Below, one piece after another: positions 5,419 to 11,615 of a DNA stretch of 20,716 nt. The notes under the pieces were generated by a model. The model was given only the letters and a program-made list of their open reading frames with translations. It ran no database searches and was not told the origin of the DNA. The position numbers were made by a program, and so were the translations under genes. How positions within the stretch are numbered: position 1 is the stretch's first letter; each line of letters opens with the position of its first letter. Where the stretch lies: the IMG/VR virus record IMGVR_UViG_3300020171_000148, positions 1 to 20,716 of that record. The stretch is one strand, 5' to 3'. The DNA is from a virus.

Positions 5419-5859
5419 ATGAGAAAGATTAAGTTTAGGGTTTGGGATACTGGCGAAGAAATAATGTACCCCGTATCCCAGTTGTCATGGGATGAACACG
5501 ATGATGGAGTATTAAGACTTCATTTCTGTGGAAGTCTGGACAAGAGATTACTGGGTAGTTTCGGTGTTCATAGTGGGTTTGGTAATGTTGACGGTTCAGA
5601 GGAAACTGGATGGGTTCTCATGCAATTTACTGGCTTGCTCGACAAACAAGGCAAGGAAATATATGAGGGGGATATTGTTAGGTATGTTAATGAATACCTA
5701 GACCACCCTATAGATTTTAACGTGGTTTTCTATGATGGGCAGTTTTGCCAAGACAAATCTGCCGATAAACGCTATACGCCAGACATTTGGTACGATTGGA
5801 ACATGGTTGAAGTCATCGGCAACATCTATGAAAACCCTGAATTATTGGAGGCAAAATGA
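5419..5859 (+). CDS. YopX-family phage protein
   Basis: 146 residues with the family hallmarks as I know them: IKFRVWDTGEEIMYPV at the start, LMQFTGLLDKQGKEIYEGD in the middle (a small beta-barrel), and VIGNIYENPELL at the end. YopX-like proteins are common in Gram-positive phages and their role is not established. It begins behind GAGG, 12 bp after the ATPase gene, and ends in an ATGA overlap with the next gene. Length is typical. Confidence 0.85.
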   Translation: MRKIKFRVWDTGEEIMYPVSQLSWDEHDDGVLRLHFCGSLDKRLLGSFGVHSGFGNVDGSEETGWVLMQFTGLLDKQGKEIYEGDIVRYVNEYLDHPIDFNVVFYDGQFCQDKSADKRYTPDIWYDWNMVEVIGNIYENPELLEAK

Positions 5860-6059
5860 AAGCAGTATTAGATTTTGAATCGTTAAGGCCATATAGTATG
5901 AACATAACCAATATTGCTAAATTCGAGAAGAGCGGGCGCAAGTGTTTAATGTGCGGGCAACCTCTATCCATTATAGACTTTCAGGGTGATGATAGACTGC
6001 AATGCCATAATATCAGATGTACCTTGAATCATGGTAAATTCCAGATGGGGTTAAGATGA
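5856..6059 (+). CDS. Small putative zinc-ribbon protein
   Basis: 67 residues with CLMCG (about 31-35) and a second pair in CHNIRCTLNH (about 51-60), together a plausible zinc ribbon. It is coupled at both ends by ATGA overlaps (TTGGAGG upstream of its start). No specific function is recognised. Confidence 0.6.
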   Translation: MKAVLDFESLRPYSMNITNIAKFEKSGRKCLMCGQPLSIIDFQGDDRLQCHNIRCTLNHGKFQMGLR

Positions 6060-6091
6060 AAGCTAGATTACTTGATTTATTCTGTGGTGCT
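6056..6091 (+). pseudogene. Broken 5' stub of a C5 cytosine methyltransferase gene
   Basis: The ATG at 6056 (ATGA overlap with the previous stop) opens a frame encoding MKARLLDLFCGA, the usual start and motif I beginning of phage C5 methyltransferases (LLDLFCGAGG). After GA the expected glycine-rich loop is lost and the frame reads VAILNSLC with no further similarity, entering an HNH gene in another frame. An intact motif I reappears 600 bp on at 6681. The open frame runs on to 6484 but that part is a shadow of the HNH gene. Confidence 0.55.
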
Positions 6092-6092
6092 G

Positions 6093-6121
6093 TTGCAATA
6101 CTAAATAGTTTGTGCTATAAT
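6093..6121 (+). promoter_or_regulatory. Extended -10 sigma70-type promoter for the HNH gene
   Basis: TTGCAA (6093-6098), a 17-bp spacer and a perfect TATAAT (6116-6121) preceded by TG (TGCTATAAT). Only five bases separate the -10 box from the HNH ATG at 6127, so transcription would start at or within one base of the start codon and the message would lack a leader. No Shine-Dalgarno site precedes the ATG, which agrees with this. Confidence 0.65.
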
Positions 6122-6126
6122 AAAGT

Positions 6127-6690
6127 ATGGATAAAATTAAATGTTTGTATTGTGGCAAAGAAGTTGAGGCTCAACGTAAGACAAAGAAAGTATGCTCAAC
6201 TAGGTTTGAGCAAAGGTTGCGACTGGGCTTATCTAAAGAGAGGAATTGCTTACTTTGTGGAAAGACGTTCCCTCTTGGCAAGGGTGATAATAACCGGCGA
6301 TATTGCTCTCAGTCTTGTGCCAAGAAAGCGATTGTTAAAAAGACATTGGCTTGGCATGAAGCCCACCCAGAGGCTATGGAGAAATATAACAAGAATCGTC
6401 TGGTCAAAAACACTGGTATATGGCGAGATAAGCACCATAACGAAAGGCTGGAAGCTATACGAATATTGGGGGGCAAATGCATAGTATGCGGAGTGAACAA
6501 TCCGAACTGGCTGCACATAGACTATATCCCGACAACGAGAGGGAAGCCCTATCGCCACCCTCGGCACCTGAAATACATTCAAGAAAACGCATCAGACTTC
6601 CGTCTTCTCTGTGCAAACCATCATTACGAACTTACTTTGACTGGGATGATTCAGGGAACGAAGATTACGCAAAACGCCCAGTCCTCTTAG
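6127..6690 (+). CDS. HNH endonuclease with N-terminal zinc fingers
   Basis: 187 residues. The N-terminus has a zinc-finger-like CLYCG (6-10, partner Cys near 23) and a second finger CLLCG...YCSQSC (41-64). The C-terminal HNH core has CIVCG (118-122), HID (130-132) and LLCANHHYELTLTG (160-173). Such proteins are free-standing homing-type nucleases. It has its own promoter and no ribosome site at the ATG. Its last 200 bp overlap, in another frame, the ORF that carries the cytosine methyltransferase, and it follows a broken methyltransferase start, so it most likely invaded that gene. Confidence 0.8.
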   Translation: MDKIKCLYCGKEVEAQRKTKKVCSTRFEQRLRLGLSKERNCLLCGKTFPLGKGDNNRRYCSQSCAKKAIVKKTLAWHEAHPEAMEKYNKNRLVKNTGIWRDKHHNERLEAIRILGGKCIVCGVNNPNWLHIDYIPTTRGKPYRHPRHLKYIQENASDFRLLCANHHYELTLTGMIQGTKITQNAQSS

Positions 6691-7292
6691 ACCTTTTTGC
6701 CGGAGGCGGTGGGGCAGGAATGGGATACTACCTAGCCGGATTCCGTGTTGTTGGAGTAGATATTAAACCGCAACCACATTTTCCATTTGAGTTTCACCAG
6801 GCTGATGCTCTTACATATCCCCTTGAGGGGTTTGACGCTTACCATGCTAGTCCGCCATGTCAGGCATATAGCAAAAACTGTCGGTATTGGCGGAAGATTG
6901 GTTATAAATACCCTGATTTAATTGAGCCGATTAGATTGAGATTGCAAGATACTGGTAAGTCTTGGGTTATAGAGAACGTGAAGAACTCGCCCCTTGTAAA
7001 TCCGTATCTATTAAACGGTGCTATGTTTGGGTTGTATTTACAAAAGACAAGGTTATTTGAAGTGAATTTTAATTTACCCTTTAAGTTGCTTCCGCAAAAT
7101 CAGAAACCAGTACGAGTAGGTAGGCCAGTAAAGTCCGGGCAAGTAATAAGCCCAGTGGGTCATTTCCCGAATCGTAAATATGCTGAAGAACAAATGGGAA
7201 TAGATTGGATGACAAAGCAAGAATTAACCCAAGCCATTCCGCCGGCATACACAGAATACATAGGTAAATATCTTATGGAAGTAATGATATGA
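6477..7292 (+). CDS. C5 cytosine DNA methyltransferase (compact phage type)
   Basis: The methyltransferase region is residues about 68-271: motif I LLDLFAGGGGAGMGY, the SAM-binding GVDIKPQ, catalytic motif IV SPPCQAYS (Cys128), ENV motif VI (166-168), QKTRLF (189-194) and PPAYTEYIGKYL near the end. It would methylate cytosine C5 using SAM, perhaps to shield phage DNA. The segment between motif VIII and the end is short, so the target-recognition part is small. The first 67 residues are a second-frame reading of the HNH gene and have no visible homology; the ATGs at 6477 and 6486 are the only usual in-frame starts before motif I, so the true start is uncertain. Confidence 0.8.
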   Translation: MHSMRSEQSELAAHRLYPDNEREALSPPSAPEIHSRKRIRLPSSLCKPSLRTYFDWDDSGNEDYAKRPVLLDLFAGGGGAGMGYYLAGFRVVGVDIKPQPHFPFEFHQADALTYPLEGFDAYHASPPCQAYSKNCRYWRKIGYKYPDLIEPIRLRLQDTGKSWVIENVKNSPLVNPYLLNGAMFGLYLQKTRLFEVNFNLPFKLLPQNQKPVRVGRPVKSGQVISPVGHFPNRKYAEEQMGIDWMTKQELTQAIPPAYTEYIGKYLMEVMI

Positions 7293-7345
7293 AAGCTAGA
7301 TTATTGGGTGCGGTAGTAGGGTTGTGTTTAAATGAAAATCATTAG
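7289..7345 (+). pseudogene. 18-codon remnant frame after the methyltransferase
   Basis: The ATG at 7289 overlaps the methyltransferase stop (ATGA) and encodes MKARLLGAVVGLCLNENH. Its first six residues match the stub at 6056. It is more likely a leftover gene start than a functional peptide. Confidence 0.35.
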
Positions 7346-7357
7346 GGTGTTTCCAAG

Positions 7358-7654
7358 ATGAACAAAGACAGTGAAGAATACAAGCGAGCGGTAGAGAGTA
7401 CTGCAATATGGTTATTCAGTACCTATGAATTTGCTGAGTTAGGGCGTACATGGTTGCAATTAGAAGAAGCTGATAAGGATGTTTTTAGAGAACAGGCCGG
7501 AAAATACTTAAATTACATGGCAGACAAAGGGTTGGCTGTGTTGAATAATGACCAGGGCTTAGAATATTCACCGGATACGTCAACCGGTTCAATATACTCA
7601 ATGGATGATAGTAAAAGAGCCATGGCAAAAGCCAATTTCAGGAGGATAGTATGA
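7358..7654 (+). CDS. Hypothetical acidic phage protein
   Basis: 98 residues, helical at the N-terminus (KRAVESTAIWLFSTYEFAELGRTW would be one amphipathic stretch) and low-complexity acidic toward the end. No family or motif is recognised. Its end contains AGGAGG, the ribosome site for the next gene, with an ATGA overlap; its own ribosome site is weak. Confidence 0.55.
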   Translation: MNKDSEEYKRAVESTAIWLFSTYEFAELGRTWLQLEEADKDVFREQAGKYLNYMADKGLAVLNNDQGLEYSPDTSTGSIYSMDDSKRAMAKANFRRIV

Positions 7655-7845
7655 AAGCCGAAGAAATAGTTGAAAGTGAGGTAAAAAGGCAAGCCGAATT
7701 TGGATATGAACCAAGCTTTGAGGACATGGTTATAGCCGGAATCCAACAAGGCAGAAAGGAAGTAGTGGATTTTATAGGTGGATATGATAAACCATTCCCT
7801 AATCAAAGAGATTGGAAAACCAAATTAAAGGAGTGGAAATTATGA
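7651..7845 (+). CDS. Small paralog with KEVVDF...KLKEW C-terminal module
   Basis: 64 residues. GRKEVVDFIGGYD and DWKTKLKEWKL match the ends of the proteins at 3644 and 7956. It starts in an ATGA overlap behind AGGAGG, and its final codons contain AAAGGAG, eight bases before the next ATG. No function is known. Confidence 0.6.
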   Translation: MKAEEIVESEVKRQAEFGYEPSFEDMVIAGIQQGRKEVVDFIGGYDKPFPNQRDWKTKLKEWKL

Positions 7846-7943
7846 ACTGGTTTGAAGTGGGGATATGTATATGTATCTGCACAACTGTTTACACTCTACT
7901 GGATTTATGGCTTGGAGATGGAGAAGGAAATGAAGTTCGTTAG
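7842..7943 (+). CDS. 33-residue single-span membrane peptide
   Basis: Starts at ATG 7842 in an ATGA overlap with a strong AAAGGAG upstream. Residues about 5-24 (EVGICICICTTVYTLLDLWL) are hydrophobic and cysteine-containing and could span a membrane once; the tail is acidic. Possible small inner-membrane phage protein; no family is recognised. Confidence 0.45.
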   Translation: MNWFEVGICICICTTVYTLLDLWLGDGEGNEVR

Positions 7944-7955
7944 TAAGGAGGAAAC

Positions 7956-8198
7956 ATGGATAAAATAATAGCGGAATGTATCAGATTGTCACTAGCCGAG
8001 GAAGACCAGAACTTGGGTGATTACATATGGACGGTAACTGATGCGGATAGGGCTATATTCAAGGCTGGCATCAAGGAAGTAGTGGACTGGGTAGGAAGCG
8101 TCCCGCCCGTCTCCAAATTACCAGAAGGTACAATGAAGCATTACGCTATTTCTACGGAACAGTGGCAAGCCAAGTTAAAGGAGTGGGGGATAAAATGA
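7956..8198 (+). CDS. Small paralog with KEVVDW...QAKLKEWG C-terminal module
   Basis: 80 residues, preceded by AAGGAGG. AGIKEVVDWVG and EQWQAKLKEWGIK repeat the ends of the 3644 and 7651 products. The DNA coding for the end is identical over 26 bp to that at 3929-3954 and holds AAAGGAG, 11 bases before the next gene's ATG at 8195. The N-terminal part differs from the other two, suggesting a shared C-terminal domain on varied N-termini. Confidence 0.6.
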   Translation: MDKIIAECIRLSLAEEDQNLGDYIWTVTDADRAIFKAGIKEVVDWVGSVPPVSKLPEGTMKHYAISTEQWQAKLKEWGIK

Positions 8199-8677
8199 AC
8201 TGGGATGAGGAAGAATTACAACAGAAACTAAAGGATAATCCAGACTTGAAGATTGGAGGAATACCGTTTAACAGTGACTTAACGACCATGAAACCTGCCA
8301 AGGAATTAATGAAACTTACTAAAGTCCACAAGTACAACGTATCGGCTAAAGAAGACAGAACCTATAAAGGCATTACATACGACTCAAAGAAGGAAATGTT
8401 ATACGCACAAGAACTGGACAATAGGATCATAGCTGGCGAGATTGACTTCTGGATTAGGCAAGTACCTTTCATTGTGGGGAATGACCCGGTAACTACCTAT
8501 AAGGCTGATTTTATGACATATACATTAGATGTAATGGTGGATGCTGAAACGGGCAAAGAAGTAAACTATTGGATTGTCGCAGTCATAGAGGTCAAAGGAA
8601 CGTGGACAGCAGAAGCCAAGCGCAAGGTTAAACTCTTTAGAAAACGGTATCCAAATCTAACACTTGAGGTAGTATAA
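8195..8677 (+). CDS. DUF1064-type PD-(D/E)xK nuclease
   Basis: 160 residues from ATG 8195 (AAAGGAG upstream, ATGA overlap); an in-frame ATG at 8162 lies in the preceding gene. Residues 57-75 (YKGITYDSKKEMLYAQELD), Asp105 in YKADF, and 131-135 (IEVKG) form the acid...D...ExK pattern of the PD-(D/E)xK fold as arranged in DUF1064, a phage family usually considered a Holliday-junction-resolvase-like nuclease. The C-terminal AKRKVKLFRKRYP is also typical. It fits a DNA processing role in replication or recombination. Confidence 0.8.
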   Translation: MNWDEEELQQKLKDNPDLKIGGIPFNSDLTTMKPAKELMKLTKVHKYNVSAKEDRTYKGITYDSKKEMLYAQELDNRIIAGEIDFWIRQVPFIVGNDPVTTYKADFMTYTLDVMVDAETGKEVNYWIVAVIEVKGTWTAEAKRKVKLFRKRYPNLTLEVV

Positions 8678-8679
8678 AT

Positions 8680-8952
8680 ATGAGGATATATAAACGGGCT
8701 AAGATACCTAATGCTATGATTACGAGGTGCGACATCAACTGCCTCGGTAGTATCACCCTCGGTAGCGAGATAATGAAACGATATGGCATTGAGAATAATG
8801 AACAGGTTCACGTGCTGGGTGTTACTACCAAAGAACGGGCGGTTACTTATGTCATAGAGGGAGAAGGTGCTGAGATTTGCTGTAACGGCGGCATGGCTAA
8901 CATCTTTAAGGTGGGCGACACAGTAAATATCGTAGCGTATGAAATCATATAA
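8680..8952 (+). CDS. panD: PanD-like pyruvoyl aspartate 1-decarboxylase homolog
   Basis: 90 residues that align by eye with bacterial PanD, which makes beta-alanine from aspartate for pantothenate/CoA. Kept features, with E. coli numbering from memory: Lys8 (K9), Gly23-Ser24 (the G24-S25 self-cleavage pair that yields the pyruvoyl group) in LGSITLGSE, Arg53 (R54), Thr56-Tyr57 (T57-Y58) in KERAVTYVIEG, and Asn69 (N72) in CCNGGMA; then VGDTVNIVAYEII. Differences: Pro replaces His11, Cys replaces Tyr22, two residues are missing before the Asn, and the C-terminal extension of PanD (about 126 aa) is absent. It may be an active auxiliary metabolic enzyme or a re-used PanD fold. Confidence 0.65.
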   Translation: MRIYKRAKIPNAMITRCDINCLGSITLGSEIMKRYGIENNEQVHVLGVTTKERAVTYVIEGEGAEICCNGGMANIFKVGDTVNIVAYEII

Positions 8953-8962
8953 AGGAGAGGAA

Positions 8963-9247
8963 ATGAAAAAGAAATACCGGATAATAGTTGATGAACTGAA
9001 TGTCATTGTGCAAGAACGGAAGTTCAATAAGAAAAAGGATGATGAGGAATATTGGGTTAGTCTTGCATACTACGGAACAATCGAGGGTGCGTTGGATTTT
9101 GTTGTCGATCGTAAGATTAAGGATGCTTGGGTAGACGACCTAAAGCAAATGGTTGTTGAAATTCAGAACATCCATAAAGACCTCAAGGGATGGTCTAAGT
9201 CTATCACTGAATCTCGTACGAGCCATAAGGAAGCCATTGAAGTATAA
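8963..9247 (+). CDS. Hypothetical phage protein
   Basis: 94 residues from ATG 8963, chosen because AAAGGAGAGG lies directly upstream; the in-frame ATG at 8939 is inside the PanD-like gene. KYRIIVDELNVIVQERKF, EYWVSLAYYGTIEGAL and a C-terminal helix DLKQMVVEIQNIHKDL resemble small phage proteins (DUF5405-like) of unknown role. No catalytic motif is seen. Confidence 0.55.
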   Translation: MKKKYRIIVDELNVIVQERKFNKKKDDEEYWVSLAYYGTIEGALDFVVDRKIKDAWVDDLKQMVVEIQNIHKDLKGWSKSITESRTSHKEAIEV

Positions 9248-9262
9248 AACTAGGGGAATTAT

Positions 9263-9403
9263 ATGAACATAGAGAATCTAACCGATAAGGTACATAAGAG
9301 AGTCAATGAGACATATAAAGAGAAGGGGTACGCAGAAACCGTACCAAGATTGACTGTTAAAGCAGTATTAGAAGCTGTGGTAGAAGTAAGGAGGCGGAAA
9401 TGA
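9263..9403 (+). CDS. 46-residue hypothetical protein
   Basis: ATG 9263 follows AGGGGAATTAT. A basic, helical peptide (NLTDKVHKRVNETYKEKGY...VKAVLEAVVEVRRRK with breaks). It ends in an ATGA overlap with the next gene and its last codons supply AGGAGG for it. No family is recognised. Confidence 0.5.
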   Translation: MNIENLTDKVHKRVNETYKEKGYAETVPRLTVKAVLEAVVEVRRRK

Positions 9404-9801
9404 AAAGACAGATAGTGTTTATCAGCGGGAAGTACAGAGCGAGAACTAAACTGGGGGTGCTCTGGAACATCTACAAGGCAAGAAGGGCGGCAATTAAACT
9501 ATGGCAACGGGGGTACGCCACGATATGCCCACATTTGAACTCCGCCTTAATGCCTGGCAATCCAGACTTATTCTTAAAGGGTGACTTAAAGATACTCGCC
9601 AAGTGCCACATTATCTATATGCTGAAGAACTGGGAATACTCCGATGGTGCTTGTCTGGAGAGATTAGAGGCACAAAGGCGTGGACTTACTGTCTGGTATG
9701 AAGATAAACCAGTTGAGATTGTGGCGATGTACGACCCATGCGAATACAAAGTCGAACCAATCACATCCTTAGAACTACAGGAAGCAGGAGTGATAAAATG
9801 A
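9400..9801 (+). CDS. DUF4406-family, deoxyribosyltransferase-like protein
   Basis: 133 residues. VFISGKYR (5-12), an amphipathic helix with AAIKLWQRGYATICPHLN (about 30-47), LKGDLKILAKCHIIYML (59-75) and WEYSDGACLERLEAQRRG (77-94) match DUF4406, a family with the fold of nucleoside 2-deoxyribosyltransferases. In that superfamily the late Glu (ACLE) is catalytic. A role in nucleotide salvage or base exchange is possible but not established. It is coupled to both neighbours by 4-bp overlaps. Confidence 0.75.
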   Translation: MKRQIVFISGKYRARTKLGVLWNIYKARRAAIKLWQRGYATICPHLNSALMPGNPDLFLKGDLKILAKCHIIYMLKNWEYSDGACLERLEAQRRGLTVWYEDKPVEIVAMYDPCEYKVEPITSLELQEAGVIK

Positions 9802-10145
9802 ACAGCCTACGGCATAGACTAAGTGATAGTAGGAGGCATAAAAGGTTTAGAGATAAACATAAAGTGTTAGGGTTATGCCACGACTGTTCTAGGCCTGTAC
9901 TAAACGGGATGTCATTATGCATAGTTCATTATGCTAAACATATTGTGAGGTGCAGGAAATATAAAGAAACTCATAGAGAAGAATATGCTTTAAGGAATGC
10001 AGAACAGAGAAAACAAGCGTTACTTAATCATTTGTGTTACAAGTGCTTAAGCCCACTAATAGAGGATGAAGGAAAGTATTGCTTCGCTTGCCAATCGGGA
10101 ACTCATAAAAAGGGAGGGGTATTACATTATGCGACTATTAACTAA
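9798..10145 (+). CDS. Double zinc-knuckle phage protein
   Basis: 115 residues from ATG 9798 (ATGA overlap; GGAG upstream). An in-frame ATG at 9738 lies within the previous gene. Two cysteine sites: CHDCSRP...CIVHY (about 27-44) and CYKCLSP...CFAC (about 80-98), separated by a very basic helix (RCRKYKETHREEYALRN). It is likely a nucleic-acid-binding protein; this type is often found next to HNH genes, and one follows directly here. Confidence 0.6.
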   Translation: MNSLRHRLSDSRRHKRFRDKHKVLGLCHDCSRPVLNGMSLCIVHYAKHIVRCRKYKETHREEYALRNAEQRKQALLNHLCYKCLSPLIEDEGKYCFACQSGTHKKGGVLHYATIN

Positions 10146-10695
10146 ACAGTTACCAGAAATAGGAACAGTAGCAAGTGCTGTTGATATAGGAAGAATCGGA
10201 AGGAACAGGTACACGTGGCAAGCTTGCGTTGATTGTGGTAAGGAGAGATGGGTATCGGTAACAGGGAGAAATGGACAGAGCAAATATAAAAGGTGTCTTA
10301 GTTGTGGACTAAAGGCTATACATCTTTATGGAGAAAAGAGTTCTCATTGGAAAGGTGGCAGGTCTTATCACAAGTCAGGTTATATTCTTATTACTATCCA
10401 GCCCAATGACTTCTTTCATCCTATGGTAAGTAAGGGAGGGCAAGTATTGGAGCATCGGCTTGTAATGGCAAAACATATACAACGATGTTTACTTCCATGG
10501 GAAGTTGTCCACCACAAAAATGGTATCAAGGACGATAATAGAATTGAAAACTTGGAACTACTATCATCCCAGCGTAAACATTTTACAAATGGCGGTTTAA
10601 TTAAGAGGTTACGTTGCTTGGAAAGGCAGGTTGCTACTCTCGAAGAAAAGAATAGGATACTAGAATCTAAACTGGGGGGTGTAAAGTGCAGTTAA
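10129..10695 (+). CDS. HNH endonuclease with zinc ribbon and coiled-coil tail
   Basis: 188 residues from ATG 10129, behind GGGAGGGG; an earlier in-frame ATG (10066) lies in the preceding gene. Residues 30-60 are a zinc ribbon (QACVDCGKERWV, then RCLSCG). The HNH core is at 108-144: EHRLVMAKH, then VVHHKNGIKDDNRIENLEL. A C-terminal leucine-rich coiled coil (CLERQVATLEEKNRILESK) follows. This is a common free-standing phage HNH architecture. Its end overlaps the phosphoesterase gene by 10 bp. Confidence 0.85.
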   Translation: MRLLTKQLPEIGTVASAVDIGRIGRNRYTWQACVDCGKERWVSVTGRNGQSKYKRCLSCGLKAIHLYGEKSSHWKGGRSYHKSGYILITIQPNDFFHPMVSKGGQVLEHRLVMAKHIQRCLLPWEVVHHKNGIKDDNRIENLELLSSQRKHFTNGGLIKRLRCLERQVATLEEKNRILESKLGGVKCS

Positions 10696-11540
10696 TAACC
10701 AAAGAGCTTCCTGATTCGCACAATTTATTTCTGTTCGGAGATGAACACAGAGGTTCGGCCTTATTTACAAAGACAGGATGGAATCAACTTATACACATGA
10801 TGCTACATAAATATGATGGTTGTAAAAACAATTACGGCATTGATGGAGGTGATGCCATTGAGGCTATCTGTGCTGATGATAAAAGGTTCTCTCCTGAGAA
10901 ATTAAGTGAACCGTTACCGTTAGAGCAAGTTAAGCAAGCAGAAGCCGATAGACAACTTATCAAACATTTACTGTTGTATATGCTGATGGGGAACCATGAA
11001 AGGTCTTTATGGAGGTTCGGTGATTTAACTGAAGAACTATGCAAACGGTTATGCGTTGATTACGGAACCTATACTGCAAAACTAACAGTAGTAGATAAGA
11101 AAGGCAATCAAATGTATAAGTTGTTTGATACACACGGCAGAAAGAATATCACTTCTACGGCTGACGATCCTAAAAGAAGATATACCAATCTACAGTTAAC
11201 ACTCAAAAGACACCTTAAATTCAAGGCAGGTGATTGTGCTGTGATGATCAAGCATCATACCCACAAATTATTAGTATGTAAACCTGAATCGGAGTTGTAT
11301 CTCACGGATAACGGTAAACAGATTCAACAGGCATACACAGGATACGAACAGAATGGGGAGTATATTCATCCTGACGCTAGGTGGTATGGTAATGCAGGTT
11401 CTTTTCTAAGATTATACGGTGATGGTATATCAGGTTATGCTGAGATTGGAGAGTACGACCCTGTTGAGTTGGGATTCTTAGTTCTTAAAGTGAGAGACAA
11501 GAGGATTATTGGTTTAGAATCAGTAAGGTTAAATATATAA
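10686..11540 (+). CDS. Calcineurin-type metallophosphoesterase
   Basis: 284 residues with a GTG start (10686) preceded by GGGGGGTG. Metal-binding motifs in the family order: GDEH (18-21), GGD (54-56), GNHE (102-105) and the late histidines KHHTH (189-193), with DTHGRK (about 148-153) in between. These place it in the calcineurin-like phosphoesterases, two-metal hydrolases acting on phosphodiesters; in phages they are thought to be nucleases or phosphatases linked to DNA metabolism. Its stop shares a base with a following ATG (TAATG). The specific substrate is unknown. Confidence 0.85.
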   Translation: MQLITKELPDSHNLFLFGDEHRGSALFTKTGWNQLIHMMLHKYDGCKNNYGIDGGDAIEAICADDKRFSPEKLSEPLPLEQVKQAEADRQLIKHLLLYMLMGNHERSLWRFGDLTEELCKRLCVDYGTYTAKLTVVDKKGNQMYKLFDTHGRKNITSTADDPKRRYTNLQLTLKRHLKFKAGDCAVMIKHHTHKLLVCKPESELYLTDNGKQIQQAYTGYEQNGEYIHPDARWYGNAGSFLRLYGDGISGYAEIGEYDPVELGFLVLKVRDKRIIGLESVRLNI

Positions 11541-11611
11541 TGACAGACTTCAACAACGACATGAGTTGTGATGAGAGTTGCAGGATACAGATATTCCTAG
11601 GAGGGAACTAA
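11540..11611 (+). CDS. Possible 23-residue coupled peptide
   Basis: ATG 11540 overlaps the phosphoesterase stop as TAATG and opens a 23-codon frame (MTDFNNDMSCDESCR, then IQIFLGGN). Its end contains AGGAGGGAA, the ribosome site for the next gene. It may only be a coupling leader; no similarity is recognised. Confidence 0.35.
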   Translation: MTDFNNDMSCDESCRIQIFLGGN

Positions 11612-11615
11612 CGAA

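Larger units (their letters stand above)
6056..7303. repeat. 15-bp direct repeats flanking the HNH/methyltransferase segment
   Basis: ATGAAAGCTAGATTA occurs at 6056-6070 and again at 7289-7303. They are the starts of two short frames, MKARLLDLFCGA and MKARLLGAVVG, and bracket the HNH plus methyltransferase genes. This looks like the scar of a recombination or insertion event at a methyltransferase gene start. The longer similarity (a GGTGC shortly after in both) supports common origin rather than chance. Confidence 0.75.

Noticed and set aside
6056-6484. 142-residue protein starting MKARLLDLFCGA
   Set aside because: Only the first dozen codons resemble a gene; the rest is an out-of-frame reading of the HNH gene.
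6477-6680. An extra N-terminal domain of the methyltransferase with a function of its own
   Set aside because: This part is fully explained as an alternate-frame reading of the HNH coding sequence; no recognisable motif.
11540-11615. A regulatory RNA or terminator between phosphoesterase and metalloprotein genes
   Set aside because: No convincing hairpin; the gap is better explained by a short coupled frame and a ribosome site.
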